Source of the DNA: Streptococcus sanguinis
Lineage (GTDB): Bacteria; Bacillota; Bacilli; Lactobacillales; Streptococcaceae
Reading direction: 5' to 3'
Length of the DNA stretch: 64,000 bases
Assembly: GCF_019929225.1 (NCBI RefSeq)
Contig: NZ_JAHZPA010000002.1
Span: forward strand, 285,755-349,754
The notes below the pieces were generated by a model, which was given only the letters and a program-made list of their open reading frames with translations, made no database searches and was not told the DNA's origin. Position 1 is the stretch's first letter; every line of letters begins with the position of its first letter. The translations under genes were made by a program, and so were the position numbers. Of the stretch, positions 55,988 through 64,000 are shown in pieces.

Positions 55988-58374
55988 CAAAAGAACGTTT
56001 TATTAGAGATTTTAAGGATATTCTACATGAAAGACAGCTGATTAAGGTTGCTGATGCGACTTCAGTGGAGCTTTTTCAAGCTCTGGCCAGCACTGTCCGC
56101 AAGTATATCACGCCCCTGTGGCTAGAGCGCCGCAATCAGTTGATTGAGCAGCAGCAAAAGACAGCTTATTACTTTTCTATCGAGTTTCTTCCAGGACGCA
56201 TGCTGGAAACAAATCTGCTCAACTTAGGTATCCTTGATACGGTTAAGGAAGGCTTTGCCGATTTGGGCGTTGACTTTGAAGATGTCAAGAATGCTGAGTA
56301 TGACATGGCCTTGGGCAATGGCGGTCTGGGTCGCTTGGCGGCTGCCTTCATGGACTCGCTGGCAACCACTGGCTATCCAGGATTTGGAAATGGGATTCGC
56401 TATCGCTATGGCCTCTTTAAGCAACGCATCGTAGATGGCTATCAGGTAGAAATTCCTGATGCTTGGTTTGGCAGTCTAGGCAATGTCTGGGAGACCCGTA
56501 AGGACCATGATATTGTTGATGTTAAAATCTTCGGAAATGTTTCCCTCCATGCTAATGAAAAGGGCCGGATTGTGCCACTTTATGAGAATTCTAAAACCTT
56601 GCGGGCCGTTCCTTACGATGTGCCGCAGATTGGCTTTGGCAATGATAATGTCAATAATCTCCGGCTTTGGGATGTTGAAATTCCAGAGGAGCATGAACTG
56701 GACTATCCGACCATTGAGGCTCGTCGCCGGGTGCAAGACATCACTGCCATTCTCTATCCAGACGACTCTAGCTACGAAGGAAAAGAGCTGCGCCTGATCC
56801 AGGAATACTTCATGACCAGTGCAGGTCTGCAGACCATTATCAAATCCTACCTCAAGCAAGGTCGTCCGCTCAAAGATATTCATGAGAAGGTCTCTGTCCA
56901 TATTAACGATACTCACCCAGCTGTTGCACCGGCTGAGTTTATGCGTCTCTTGGTGGATGAGTACGACCTGGAATGGGCAGATGCTTGGAATGCTACGGTT
57001 AAAACCATGAGCTATACCAACCATACCATTCTGTCTGAGGCCTTGGAAAAATGGGATGCAGAGCTTTTTAAGAATGTCCTGCCGCGGGTTTATCAGATTA
57101 TCCTAGAAATCGACAACCGCTATGTAGCTGAAATGGCTGGACGCAGCCTTGATCCGCAAGTCATCGAAAACACTCGGATCGTCAAGGACAATCAAATCCA
57201 CATGGCCCACTTGGCTATCATTGGCGGTCATTCAATCAATGGTGTTGCTAAACTCCATACAGAACTGCTCAAAGAAGACACCTTGCGTGATTTCTACAGC
57301 ATTTACCCAGAGAAGTTTAATAACAAAACCAACGGGATTATCCAGCGCCGCTGGCTGCAAATTGCGGACCAGCCTCTGTCAGCTGAGATTGATAAGCTGA
57401 TTGGTAAGGGCTGGAGAAGTGATATCCATGAGCTGCGTAAGCTTTTGGAATTCAAGGATGATCCGCAAGTGCTGGGCGATTTTTATCGAGTGAAGCAAGA
57501 AGCTAAGGCTCGTCTGGCTGACTTCATCAAGGAATCAACAGGAGTGGAAGTTTCTACAGAAGCCATCTTTGATGTCCAGGTGAAACGCCTCCATGCCTAC
57601 AAGCGTCAGCTACTCAACCTGCTTCATATCATCAAGCTCTACTGGGACCTCAAGGACAATCCTGACAAGGATATGGTACCGCGCGTCTTTATCTTCGGTG
57701 CCAAGGCTGCTCCAGGCTACCACTTTGCCAAGTCGGTCATTAAGCTGATCAATGAAGTGGCTAATCTGGTCAACAAGGATGAAAGTCTGCAAGGTAAACT
57801 CAAGGTTGTTTTCCTAGAAAACTACCGGGTCAGCCTGGCTGAGCTCATCATTCCAGCTGCGGATGTATCAGAGCAGATTTCTCTGGCTTCCAAGGAAGCT
57901 TCTGGTACTTCCAACATGAAGTTCATGATGACAGGTGCCATTACCTTGGCTACTCTGGACGGAGCCAATATCGAAATCAAGGACGAGGTCGGTGACGACA
58001 ACATTGTTATTTTCGGGATGGACAAGGACCAAGTTTACGAGCACTATGCCCGCCACGATTACTACTCACGCGGTGTCTATGAAAGCAATCCAGATATTCG
58101 CCGAGTGGTCGATACCTTTGTCAACGGCACCATTCCAAACGTCCGTGAAGAAGGATCTGAAATCTACGAAGCCCTCATCACCCACAATGACGAATACTTC
58201 CTCTTGGAAGACTTTCATGCCTATATAGAAGCTCAAGAGAAGATTGATGCTCTCTATCGTGACAAAGAAAAATGGGCCCGCATGAGCTTGATTAATATCG
58301 CTACATCTGATAAGTTTACCTCAGACGATACCATTGAGCAATATGCCAAGGAAATCTGGAACTTGGAGAAATAA
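55978..58374 (+). CDS. glgP: Glycogen/maltodextrin phosphorylase
   Basis: Releases glucose-1-phosphate from alpha-glucans. 798 aa, GT35 family; PLP lysine and active site in EASGTSNMKFMMTGA (about residue 643), with GNGGLGRLAAAF near the N-terminus. Last gene of the glycogen operon, so synthesis and breakdown are co-transcribed. A weak GGGAGA lies 13 nt before ATG, consistent with coupling to the upstream peptide. Confidence 0.96.
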   Translation: MELTKERFIRDFKDILHERQLIKVADATSVELFQALASTVRKYITPLWLERRNQLIEQQQKTAYYFSIEFLPGRMLETNLLNLGILDTVKEGFADLGVDFEDVKNAEYDMALGNGGLGRLAAAFMDSLATTGYPGFGNGIRYRYGLFKQRIVDGYQVEIPDAWFGSLGNVWETRKDHDIVDVKIFGNVSLHANEKGRIVPLYENSKTLRAVPYDVPQIGFGNDNVNNLRLWDVEIPEEHELDYPTIEARRRVQDITAILYPDDSSYEGKELRLIQEYFMTSAGLQTIIKSYLKQGRPLKDIHEKVSVHINDTHPAVAPAEFMRLLVDEYDLEWADAWNATVKTMSYTNHTILSEALEKWDAELFKNVLPRVYQIILEIDNRYVAEMAGRSLDPQVIENTRIVKDNQIHMAHLAIIGGHSINGVAKLHTELLKEDTLRDFYSIYPEKFNNKTNGIIQRRWLQIADQPLSAEIDKLIGKGWRSDIHELRKLLEFKDDPQVLGDFYRVKQEAKARLADFIKESTGVEVSTEAIFDVQVKRLHAYKRQLLNLLHIIKLYWDLKDNPDKDMVPRVFIFGAKAAPGYHFAKSVIKLINEVANLVNKDESLQGKLKVVFLENYRVSLAELIIPAADVSEQISLASKEASGTSNMKFMMTGAITLATLDGANIEIKDEVGDDNIVIFGMDKDQVYEHYARHDYYSRGVYESNPDIRRVVDTFVNGTIPNVREEGSEIYEALITHNDEYFLLEDFHAYIEAQEKIDALYRDKEKWARMSLINIATSDKFTSDDTIEQYAKEIWNLEK

Positions 58375-58398
58375 TATTCTTCAGAAAACATGAACACT

Positions 58399-58429
58399 AA
58401 GAGATTGGGGCCTGGGCCTCAGTCTCTTT
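58399..58429 (+). terminator. Terminator after glgP
   Basis: AAGAGATTGGGGCC and GGGCCTCAGTCTCTT pair with minor mismatches, then a short T tract. Confidence 0.75.
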
Positions 58430-58516
58430 CGCTATCTATCTACCATATTGTCTAGAAATATGCTATAGTAGAGGAAGTATGAGAGTCCAACTTTTAGAAA
58501 AGCAGGGTAAGCAAGT

Positions 58517-59017
58517 ATGAAAGACTACACGATTTTTTATCAACAATTAACAACTCCTTTTCGCAGTCGCCCTCAGTGGCTGAAAGGGTTGGCTTACTTC
58601 AATCGGGGAATGACCCTCTTCATACCTATCGTTTATGGTCTCGTTCTAATCAGTGCCTTTCTGACGGAAGGTTGGAAAGGGTTGCTTACTTTTTTCTTCT
58701 TACCAGCGATTGGATTTGGTCTGTTGTCAGCTATTCGTAAACGGCTGAATCAAGCACGCCCTTACGAGAAATGGGCTATTCAGCCCTTGCTGGCCAAGGA
58801 TACATCAGGTAAATCCATGCCCAGCCGCCATGTCTTTTCGGCGACAGTGATTTCCATGGGCTTGCTCTACTTTTTCTGGCTGCCGGGGCTTATCTGCCTC
58901 TTACTTTCAGCAGGGCTGGCCGTAGTGCGCGTGATTGGCGGCGTGCACTATCCAAAGGATGTGCTGGTCGGTTATCTTTGCGGCATTTGCTGGGGATCTT
59001 TACTCTTTTTATTATAA
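58517..59017 (+). CDS. PAP2-family membrane phosphatase
   Basis: A 166-aa lipid/undecaprenyl-pyrophosphatase-like phosphatase. The tripartite signature is present: KRLNQARPYE, SMPSRHVFSA and RVIGGVHYPKDV, the last two facing outward between helices. Five or so membrane segments. An extended -10 (TGCTATAGT near 58461-58469) precedes it. The natural substrate cannot be assigned. Confidence 0.87.
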   Translation: MKDYTIFYQQLTTPFRSRPQWLKGLAYFNRGMTLFIPIVYGLVLISAFLTEGWKGLLTFFFLPAIGFGLLSAIRKRLNQARPYEKWAIQPLLAKDTSGKSMPSRHVFSATVISMGLLYFFWLPGLICLLLSAGLAVVRVIGGVHYPKDVLVGYLCGICWGSLLFLL

Positions 59018-59039
59018 AAGGCTTGATTTCAGCAGAGAG

Positions 59040-59069
59040 TAGACAAAGGACTTCCAGCTATATTATAAT
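59040..59069 (+). promoter_or_regulatory. manA promoter
   Basis: TAGACA (59040-59045) and TATAAT (59064-59069), 18-bp spacing, 74 bp before the ATG. Confidence 0.65.
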
Positions 59070-59142
59070 GAAAGCAGTAACAACTGTTTCGACACCAAGG
59101 ATTATTCCTTGCTGGATCTAAAAAATATTTAAGGAGAAAACT

Positions 59143-60084
59143 ATGTCAGAACCATTATTTCTACAGTCTGTGATGCAGGAGAAGATTTGGGGCGGGACCA
59201 AGCTGCGCGATGTTTTTGGCTATGAGATTCCCAGCGACCATGTAGGAGAGTACTGGGCTATCTCGGCTCATCCTAATGGTGTGTCAACCGTCAAGAACGG
59301 GCGATTTGCCGGCCAGAAGTTAGATGTTCTCTATGCCAAGCACCGTGAGCTTTTTGGCAATCGCCCAGAGCCAGTCTTTCCGCTTTTGACCAAGATTTTA
59401 GATGCCAATGACTGGCTCAGTGTTCAGGTCCATCCTGATGATGCTTATGGACTAGAGCACGAAGGGGAGCTTGGTAAGACTGAATGCTGGTATGTCATTG
59501 CTGCAGACGAAGGAGCAGAGATTATCTATGGTCACAATGCCAGGAGCAAGGAAGAGCTGCGCCAGCAGATTGAGAGCAAGGACTGGGACCATCTCCTGAC
59601 GAAAATCCCAGTCAAAGCTGGTGACTTCTTCTATGTGCCAAGCGGCACCATGCATGCCATTGGATCAGGTATTCTGATTTTAGAAACTCAGCAGTCCAGT
59701 GACACAACCTATCGTGTCTATGACTTTGATCGCAAGGACGATGCTGGTAATCTTCGCGAGCTGCATTTAGAGCAGTCGATTGATGTTTTAACTATCGGTG
59801 AGCCAGCCAATAGCCGTCCTGTTACCATTCAGGCAGATAGTTTGACTTCTACTCTTTTGGTGGCCAATGACTTCTTTGCTGTTTACAAGTGGGATATCGC
59901 TGGTTCGGTTAATTTTAAAAAGACAGCAGACTATAGCTTGGTCAGTGTCTTGGAAGGTGTCGGTGGGCTAGAAGTTGATGGAGCTGTCTACCAAATCGAA
60001 AAAGGAGAGCATTTCATCCTGCCTAGTGATGTCAAAGAATGGACCTTAGCTGGAGATTTGCAGTTGATTGTCAGCCATCCATAA
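59143..60084 (+). CDS. manA: Mannose-6-phosphate isomerase (class I)
   Basis: Interconverts mannose-6-phosphate and fructose-6-phosphate; zinc cupin enzyme. 313 aa. Zinc ligands in LSVQVHPDD (about residue 95) and KTECWYVI, and the active site region VPSGTMHAIGSGILILETQQSSDTTYR (given in part: GTMHAIGSG). AAGGAG precedes ATG. It is the last chromosomal gene before the ICE. Confidence 0.95.
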   Translation: MSEPLFLQSVMQEKIWGGTKLRDVFGYEIPSDHVGEYWAISAHPNGVSTVKNGRFAGQKLDVLYAKHRELFGNRPEPVFPLLTKILDANDWLSVQVHPDDAYGLEHEGELGKTECWYVIAADEGAEIIYGHNARSKEELRQQIESKDWDHLLTKIPVKAGDFFYVPSGTMHAIGSGILILETQQSSDTTYRVYDFDRKDDAGNLRELHLEQSIDVLTIGEPANSRPVTIQADSLTSTLLVANDFFAVYKWDIAGSVNFKKTADYSLVSVLEGVGGLEVDGAVYQIEKGEHFILPSDVKEWTLAGDLQLIVSHP

Positions 60085-60097
60085 TCGTAGAAAAATC

Positions 60098-60126
60098 AAG
60101 AGCAAATAATCATTTTGCTCTTTTTT
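60098..60126 (+). terminator. manA terminator, abutting the ICE
   Basis: AAGAGCAAA and TTTGCTCTT pair around TAATCATT, then TTTTT. Element-like DNA starts within or just after this T tract. Confidence 0.82.
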
Positions 60127-60271
60127 CTTTAAACAAAGTATAAATTTCTAATTATCTTTTTATATTTTCTTAAATGCTCGTAAAGCCTTATTCTATGTGC
60201 TTTCGAGTATTTTTACTGTTGGAAGATACTTCACGTTTCCTTATATATTTCCTCATGAATTGACTGTCAGA

Positions 60272-60293
60272 AGTGGTAAATTAGTAGTAAATT
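60272..60293. repeat. DR2-type integrase arm-binding repeats
   Basis: AGTGGTAAATT (60272-60282) and AGTAGTAAATT (60283-60293) are tandem 11-bp repeats differing by one base, 12 bp from the int stop. They resemble the Tn916 DR2 sites bound by the Int N-terminal domain near the element end. Confidence 0.8.
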
Positions 60294-60304
60294 CATCTGT
60301 ACTA

Positions 60305-61522
60305 CTAAGCAACAAGACGTTCCTGCTGTTTCTTTTTTTCCAAGCGGTTCATCTCTGCCATAGCAGAATCGAATGTAGCATGTGCGTAATAGTTCAGCGT
60401 CATGTTTATATTCGCATGCCCCATAATGTACTGCAATGCTTTTGGGTTCATTCCTGCATTTGCATAGTTAGTGCAGAACGTATGACGCAAAATGTGTGGA
60501 GTGATATGGGGTAGCTTATCCTCATGATATTTATTGTATTTCTTGACAAGGTTTTTCAACATACCATTGTAATCACTTGCCACTTTAGGATAGTCTTTCC
60601 CATTGAGAAAAAGGAAATTACTATAACCATCAATCACAACACATTTACGGTTCTTCCGATTCGCCAGCACTCGCTGAAACGCTTGATAGGCTTCTTCAAC
60701 CATAGGAACTTGTCGTTCGCCACTTTTAGTCTTGGGAGTTTCAATGTAGTATCCATTTTCAGTATCTCGTAGTAACTGATGGTCTACCTTGACAAGACGA
60801 TTTTCAAAATCCAAATCTGGAAGTGTCAGACCGCCAAACTCTGAAATACGAAGACCCGTTTTTAAGAGTATCAGGATTTCATCATAATTCTTGCTGTAGG
60901 TCTTATCAGCTTTCGCAAAGGATAACAGCTTTTCTTCCTGCTCCGTTGTCAATGCGACTTTAGGAACAGTATCATCATCAATGACGGTATTTAGCTGGAA
61001 GTCAAAGGGATTCTTCCGAACACAATCGTCTTCAATCGCAATATAGAATGAAGCCCTTAAAGAACGCTTATAGTTATTGATGGTTTGATAAGCATATCCA
61101 TCTTCACTCATTCTAATCGCCCATTCTTTAGCGTCAGACGGTTTAATGCTGTCTATGCTCCTTGCACCTAACTTGTCATTTGTCAAAATATCCATCAGAT
61201 ATTTCCGTCCAGTTTGCGTGCCTTTCTTCACATTGGGTCTTTGAGCATTCTGCTTTGCGTAAAGCTGACAAAGTGTCATTTTCTTTCCTACAACATCAAT
61301 GCCATCATGAATGTCTTTCAGTAGCTCCGCAACTTTTTCCCGAAGAGGAACACAATCACGCTTTCCTGCTGGTACTCTGTCTGTAGCCACCAGTTTCCAT
61401 GAGTAGATAAATTGCGGTTCTCCAAATGAATCTACATATTTATATAAGTATCTTCCGTCTTTTCGTTGGCTCTCCCCAGTCTTTAAAATGCGACCTTTAT
61501 TGTCACGTCTTTTCTCTGACAT
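60305..61522 (-). CDS. int: Tn916-type tyrosine integrase
   Basis: Cuts and joins the element ends, 405 aa, the Tn916 length. N-terminal DR2-binding domain (about 1-75), core-binding SAM-like domain (about 90-165), catalytic domain (about 175-400) with Arg in TGLRISEFGG, Lys in TKSGERQVP, HILRHTFC (His/Arg), MGHANINMT and tyrosine in LNYYAHAT. The catalytic set is complete. Small differences from the Tn916 text I remember suggest a diverged relative. Confidence 0.97.
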   Translation of the reverse strand: MSEKRRDNKGRILKTGESQRKDGRYLYKYVDSFGEPQFIYSWKLVATDRVPAGKRDCVPLREKVAELLKDIHDGIDVVGKKMTLCQLYAKQNAQRPNVKKGTQTGRKYLMDILTNDKLGARSIDSIKPSDAKEWAIRMSEDGYAYQTINNYKRSLRASFYIAIEDDCVRKNPFDFQLNTVIDDDTVPKVALTTEQEEKLLSFAKADKTYSKNYDEILILLKTGLRISEFGGLTLPDLDFENRLVKVDHQLLRDTENGYYIETPKTKSGERQVPMVEEAYQAFQRVLANRKNRKCVVIDGYSNFLFLNGKDYPKVASDYNGMLKNLVKKYNKYHEDKLPHITPHILRHTFCTNYANAGMNPKALQYIMGHANINMTLNYYAHATFDSAMAEMNRLEKKKQQERLVA

Positions 61523-61603
61523 GGCTTTCGCTCCTTTCCAAAATGGAAAGAGCCTTGATACGACTTAATGCTATTTTATCATATCCAAGACCCTTTGGCG
61601 ACG

Positions 61604-61807
61604 CTAGATTGCGTCCAATTTATCAATAATTTTTTCAAACTGTTTTCGCTTTATCTGAATACGATTGCCATTCATAATCAGCCAATCAGCATTTTTATTT
61701 TCATCTGCCAAACGACGGAGCTTATTTTCGCCAATACGGAAATACTTAGACGCTTCTTCAATGGTCAGGGTATAACGCTCCCAGATAGGAATATCTGTCT
61801 GCTTCAT
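61604..61807 (-). CDS. xis: Excisionase
   Basis: A 67-aa DNA-bending protein that directs Int toward excision; MerR-like winged helix with [20 protein letters not shown]. The ATG at 61807 gives the Tn916 Xis length and follows GAAAGGAGG; an upstream in-frame start at 61825 precedes the Shine-Dalgarno. 81 bp before int. Confidence 0.95.
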   Translation of the reverse strand: MKQTDIPIWERYTLTIEEASKYFRIGENKLRRLADENKNADWLIMNGNRIQIKRKQFEKIIDKLDAI

Positions 61808-61825
61808 AAAATCCTCCTTTCCCAA

Positions 61826-62268
61826 TCACACGTTAGATTTCATAAAAGTAGTTTTACAAGCAATCGAACAGCTTTAGCAAAGCTCACGGGAGTTCCACCC
61901 TTGCACGGTTCTCGTCCAACTGTACTCATTGCCTGCGACGCTTTTAACGCTCGGACTATGACGATACAGGAGTATCATTATTACGATAAGAATGTCTTCG
62001 CTGGCAATCCTGCTAAAGATTACTTCTCGGATCACTGACATGAATCGCTCGCTATCTTTACAGGGCAGGTCATGGCGGTCAGCTCCGTTGGCTCTTTTCT
62101 TATCGAAATGTATTCGACTGCTGTTATTCAGTTTTCAAAGAACAGATGGCTTGTCAGCCTATCAAAACATACTGAAAGACAATATGCTTTGATGGAATAA
62201 CAAACCTCCCCAATCGGGAAGTATGGAAAGCTCGTCCGCACTTCCACGAAAAGAGAGATAAATCGGTG
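61826..62268 (-). other. Noncoding leader region between orf8 and xis
   Basis: 443 bp without a convincing gene on either strand (plus-strand frames here run antisense to xis). It contains a boxA-like site at 62126-62145 and several short dyads. It should be transcribed leftward from the orf7/orf8 side into xis-int. Confidence 0.6.
62126..62145 (-). promoter_or_regulatory. boxA-like antitermination sequence
   Basis: On the minus strand TGTTCTTTGAAAACTGAATA closely resembles the conserved element of Firmicutes 16S-23S spacers that contains boxA. It lies about 320 bp before xis in the leader of the leftward transcript. Role in the element is inference. Confidence 0.5.
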
Positions 62269-62499
62269 CTACTCAATCTCAAATGACAGGATTTTTGTAA
62301 TCAACCTGGTTTCCATTCGTCCACGTAAGACCTCATCAACGACCATACTTTGATTGCCATATTCATCTTTCATCAACCGTAGAGAGCGTTTAGCAATGTA
62401 CCCTCTGTAATAATGTAGAATCTGGTTAATCGCTTCTGTATCGCCATCACAAGCCTTTACAATCAATGGGAATGGAATTCTGGAATATTCTTTTCTCAT
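62269..62499 (-). CDS. orf8: Tn916 Orf8-like regulatory protein
   Basis: A 76-aa protein with the helix-turn-helix_16-type start of Tn916 Orf8 (PLIVKACDGDTEAINQILHYY). It overlaps orf7 by 4 bp (ATGA). In Tn916, Orf7 and Orf8 are thought to boost transcription through xis-int into the transfer genes after circularisation. Confidence 0.9.
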   Translation of the reverse strand: MRKEYSRIPFPLIVKACDGDTEAINQILHYYRGYIAKRSLRLMKDEYGNQSMVVDEVLRGRMETRLITKILSFEIE

Positions 62500-62921
62500 T
62501 CTTCGTTTTCCTCCTCCATAAACTTCTTGATTAAGGCTAGTCCGCTCATTCTATGCCGATAGACAGTAGAGCGGTTCAATTTCAGTAAATCCGCTATTTC
62601 TGAATCGCTCATGTCCATAAAATAGAACAGCAGTAGGATTTCACGCTTCTTGTCTGGCAATTCTTTTAGTGCTTCACTCAACAAATCATTTTCGATACCA
62701 ACCGAAACATCAGTGAGCGTAAAAATTTGAAAATCAGATGAATAGCTGTCTGTCGTCGCAAATTGGTTGACGAGATATTCGCCAATATCCGAAAAGGACA
62801 CTTCACGCTTTGCCAGCCTTGAAAGATAAAGGAAATAATTCTTCCGCTCATCGTCCATAGCTCGCATACAGATAAAATCAAACTGATGTTCAATTCTCTC
62901 TTGAAAAGAAGATGGTTTCAT
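62496..62921 (-). CDS. orf7: Tn916 Orf7-like sigma-70 family regulator
   Basis: A 141-aa protein with a sigma region 4-type HTH (LPDKKREILLLFYFMDMSDS and EIADLLKLNRSTVYRHR, residues about 88-125). ATG 62921 follows AAAGGGGGTGAG; an in-frame GTG at 62930 overlaps the Shine-Dalgarno and is rejected. Couples to orf8. Confidence 0.92.
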   Translation of the reverse strand: MKPSSFQERIEHQFDFICMRAMDDERKNYFLYLSRLAKREVSFSDIGEYLVNQFATTDSYSSDFQIFTLTDVSVGIENDLLSEALKELPDKKREILLLFYFMDMSDSEIADLLKLNRSTVYRHRMSGLALIKKFMEEENEE

Positions 62922-63052
62922 GTTTCTCACCCCCTTTCTTTTGAAAGGAAGTGAGCTTTGCTCTTTTATCTCCTTTCACTCTTACTCCCAATGTGAAAGG
63001 GGGATTTGTTGCATTAAGAATTGAAAAAACTTTAAAAATTATCCATAGATAC

Positions 63053-63096
63053 AAAAAAAGCACATAGACAGATTGATTTATCTGTTTATATGCTTT
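63053..63096 (-). terminator. Attenuator-like terminator upstream of orf7
   Basis: On the minus strand AAAGCATATAAACAGAT pairs with ATCTGTCTATGTGCTTT, followed by TTTT. It would stop leftward transcripts entering orf7 from the cargo side. The surrounding 62.93-63.43 kb holds promoters of orf7 and orf9 but no convincing gene. Confidence 0.72.
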
Positions 63097-63431
63097 AATT
63101 GTTCTTGCTATATGATGTATAAAACCACATCGATAGACGTATTTATCTATTGCTGGTGGATAACTTTTTTTGATAAGAACCCAGTAACAGGAATAAGATT
63201 GTATGTAATATATCTCATGGCAACTTCGACCTCCAACGAACCGCCATTTGAAAGTGAGAATTACGTTTTTACAGCACAAATAGCACTACCAAACAACGGC
63301 TTTTTTTTATTGGAGTTGAGTAGTGCTTGTATTAATATATAAACCTTAGGAACTCACAAACTATATAACACGTTTTTCTATACCTGTTTCAAATTTAATA
63401 GGAACAGTAAAATGTATAGAGGTGGTCTATT

Positions 63432-63785
63432 ATGCGTAAAAAAGAAGATAAATTTGATTTTAGAGCCTTTGGTTTAGCAATCAAAGAAGCTCGAATGAAA
63501 CGAGGTTTGACTCGTGAACAAGTGGGAGCATTAATTGAAATTGACCCACGCTATTTAACTAATATTGAAAATAAGGGGCAACACCCTAGCATACAAGTTC
63601 TTTATGACCTTGTATCATTACTTGATGTGTCCGTTGATGAATTCTTCTTACCTCGTAATGATCTGGCGAAAAGCACCAGAAGATTACAGGTAGAAAAACT
63701 ACTGGATAGCTTTACAGACAAAGAACTATCCTTAATGGAATCTTTAGCCAGCGGTATCAACGAAGCAAGAAACATCGAAGACTAA
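63432..63785 (+). CDS. orf9: Tn916 Orf9-like XRE repressor
   Basis: A 117-aa HTH protein ([20 protein letters not shown] and [16 protein letters not shown], residues about 14-55), divergent from orf7. In Tn916 Orf9 represses the orf7 promoter until readthrough from the cargo side lowers it. Shine-Dalgarno AGAGGTGG. Confidence 0.92.
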   Translation: MRKKEDKFDFRAFGLAIKEARMKRGLTREQVGALIEIDPRYLTNIENKGQHPSIQVLYDLVSLLDVSVDEFFLPRNDLAKSTRRLQVEKLLDSFTDKELSLMESLASGINEARNIED

Positions 63786-63810
63786 TTAAAAGAATCCATA
63801 CATAACGGAA

Positions 63811-63855
63811 AGAGCCGATAAAATGAGATTGTATTAATCTCATTTTATCGGCTCT
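63811..63855. terminator. Bidirectional terminator between orf9 and the KTR gene
   Basis: AGAGCCGATAAAATGAGATT and its exact reverse complement flank GTATT: two perfect 20-bp arms. Confidence 0.9.
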
Positions 63856-64000
63856 GCGTCTTTGCGTCTGGCTCTGTAATCACAGTTACTTTGAACTGCT
63901 TTATTTCAATTAAATTTTCTTGTCTGCATTTCGGACAATAGAGGGGGAATTTTTTTAATTCAGTATCTTCCCTTATCTTTAATCGTGTTTTATTTCCACA
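63845..64000 (-). CDS. orf6: Cysteine-rich KTR domain protein (Tn916 orf6-like), 5' end outside window
   Basis: The last 51 residues are present and open to the window edge: CGNKTRLKIRED at the start, then FPLYCPKCRQENLIEI. The CxxC pair and the KTR motif are those of the small cysteine-rich protein that follows tet(M) in Tn916. Its stop lies inside the 20-bp terminator arm. Confidence 0.88.
   Translation of the reverse strand, partial: CGNKTRLKIREDTELKKFPLYCPKCRQENLIEIKQFKVTVITEPDAKTQSR

Larger units (their letters stand above)
60127..64000 (-). mobile_element. Tn916-family integrative conjugative element, int end (continues beyond window)
   Basis: Minus-strand int and xis of Tn916 type, DR2-like repeats, orf8/orf7 and divergent orf9 in Tn916 order, then a KTR-domain gene running off the edge. 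The left boundary is placed at the manA terminator T tract by distance from int (about 180 bp) and sequence change; the exact base is uncertain. The conjugation genes and any resistance cargo lie outside the window. Confidence 0.9.

Noticed and set aside
61568..62038. 156-aa plus-strand frame in the ICE
   Set aside because: Runs antisense across xis and the noncoding leader; no Shine-Dalgarno, and the xis frame is well supported.
63147..63218. 23-codon minus-strand frame with GGAGG upstream
   Set aside because: Shine-Dalgarno spacing is long (11 nt) and length too short to support as a gene.
62890..63279. 129-aa minus-strand frame upstream of orf7
   Set aside because: Crosses the attenuator hairpin and the orf7 Shine-Dalgarno; composition is cysteine/tyrosine-rich and unlike a protein family I know.
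63073..63342. 89-aa plus-strand frame near orf9
   Set aside because: Starts within the terminator hairpin, no ribosome-binding site.

Overview
The window looks like a chromosomal segment of a viridans Streptococcus of the Sanguinis group (S. sanguinis / S. gordonii-like). This inference rests on the arcABCDT arginine deiminase cluster, the coiA–pepF–O-methyltransferase–prsA order, nrdHEKF, ptsHI, gapN and glgBCDAP, on moderate-to-low GC, and on canonical TTGACA/TATAAT promoters. The right end runs into a Tn916-family integrative conjugative element (ICE).

Layout. (1) 1-5904: arginine deiminase operon arcA(partial)-arcB-arcC-arcD-arcT. Opposite to it lies queA-argR, led by a tiny membrane protein. 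(2) 7.8-11.4 kb: nagB with a NagR-type operator, a D-Ala-D-Ala carboxypeptidase and an MFS transporter. (3) 12.0-18.6 kb: beta-glucoside/cellobiose locus with a GH1 phospho-beta-glucosidase, a SemiSWEET, PTS IIB, a PRD regulator, IIA, a membrane protein and IIC, with cre-like CcpA sites. (4) 18.7-29.4 kb: coiA with a ComX box, then pepF, an O-methyltransferase and prsA. An accessory island of about 6 kb (19.8-25.7 kb) separates coiA from pepF. (5) 29.4-32.8 kb: T-box leader, a LURP-one-like gene and alaS. (6) 33-37.2 kb: argCJBD with ARG-box-like sites. (7) 37.2-40.7 kb: XRE regulator / DUF3169 / DUF3267 / two CPBP proteases. (8) 40.8-48.1 kb: diacylglycerol-kinase-like gene, nrdHEKF (including the 36-aa nrdK) and ptsHI. 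(9) 48.3-60.1 kb: gapN, glgBCDAP, a PAP2 phosphatase and manA. (10) About 60.1 kb to the end: int, xis, orf8, orf7, orf9 and a KTR-domain gene of a Tn916-like ICE that continues past the window.

The most interesting region is 19.8-25.7 kb. Six paralogous lipoproteins of 128-135 aa (DUF1310-like) precede a 533-aa protein with an N-terminal lipase fold (GHSLG) and a C-terminal helical tail, followed by two small helical proteins. The layout matches the type VII-secreted 'reverse' lipase system described in Staphylococcus aureus (TslA, TlaA1/TlaA2, TilA immunity lipoprotein). Four of the five upstream lipoprotein genes are followed by a decayed copy of the 5' end of the lipase gene. The array therefore looks like a record of repeated immunity-toxin unit duplication in which the immunity genes were kept and the toxin bodies lost. 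No secretion machinery is encoded in the window.

Together the core genes cover acid tolerance and ATP from arginine, amino-sugar and beta-glucoside uptake, the PTS core, NADPH supply, glycogen storage and turnover, and aerobic deoxynucleotide synthesis.
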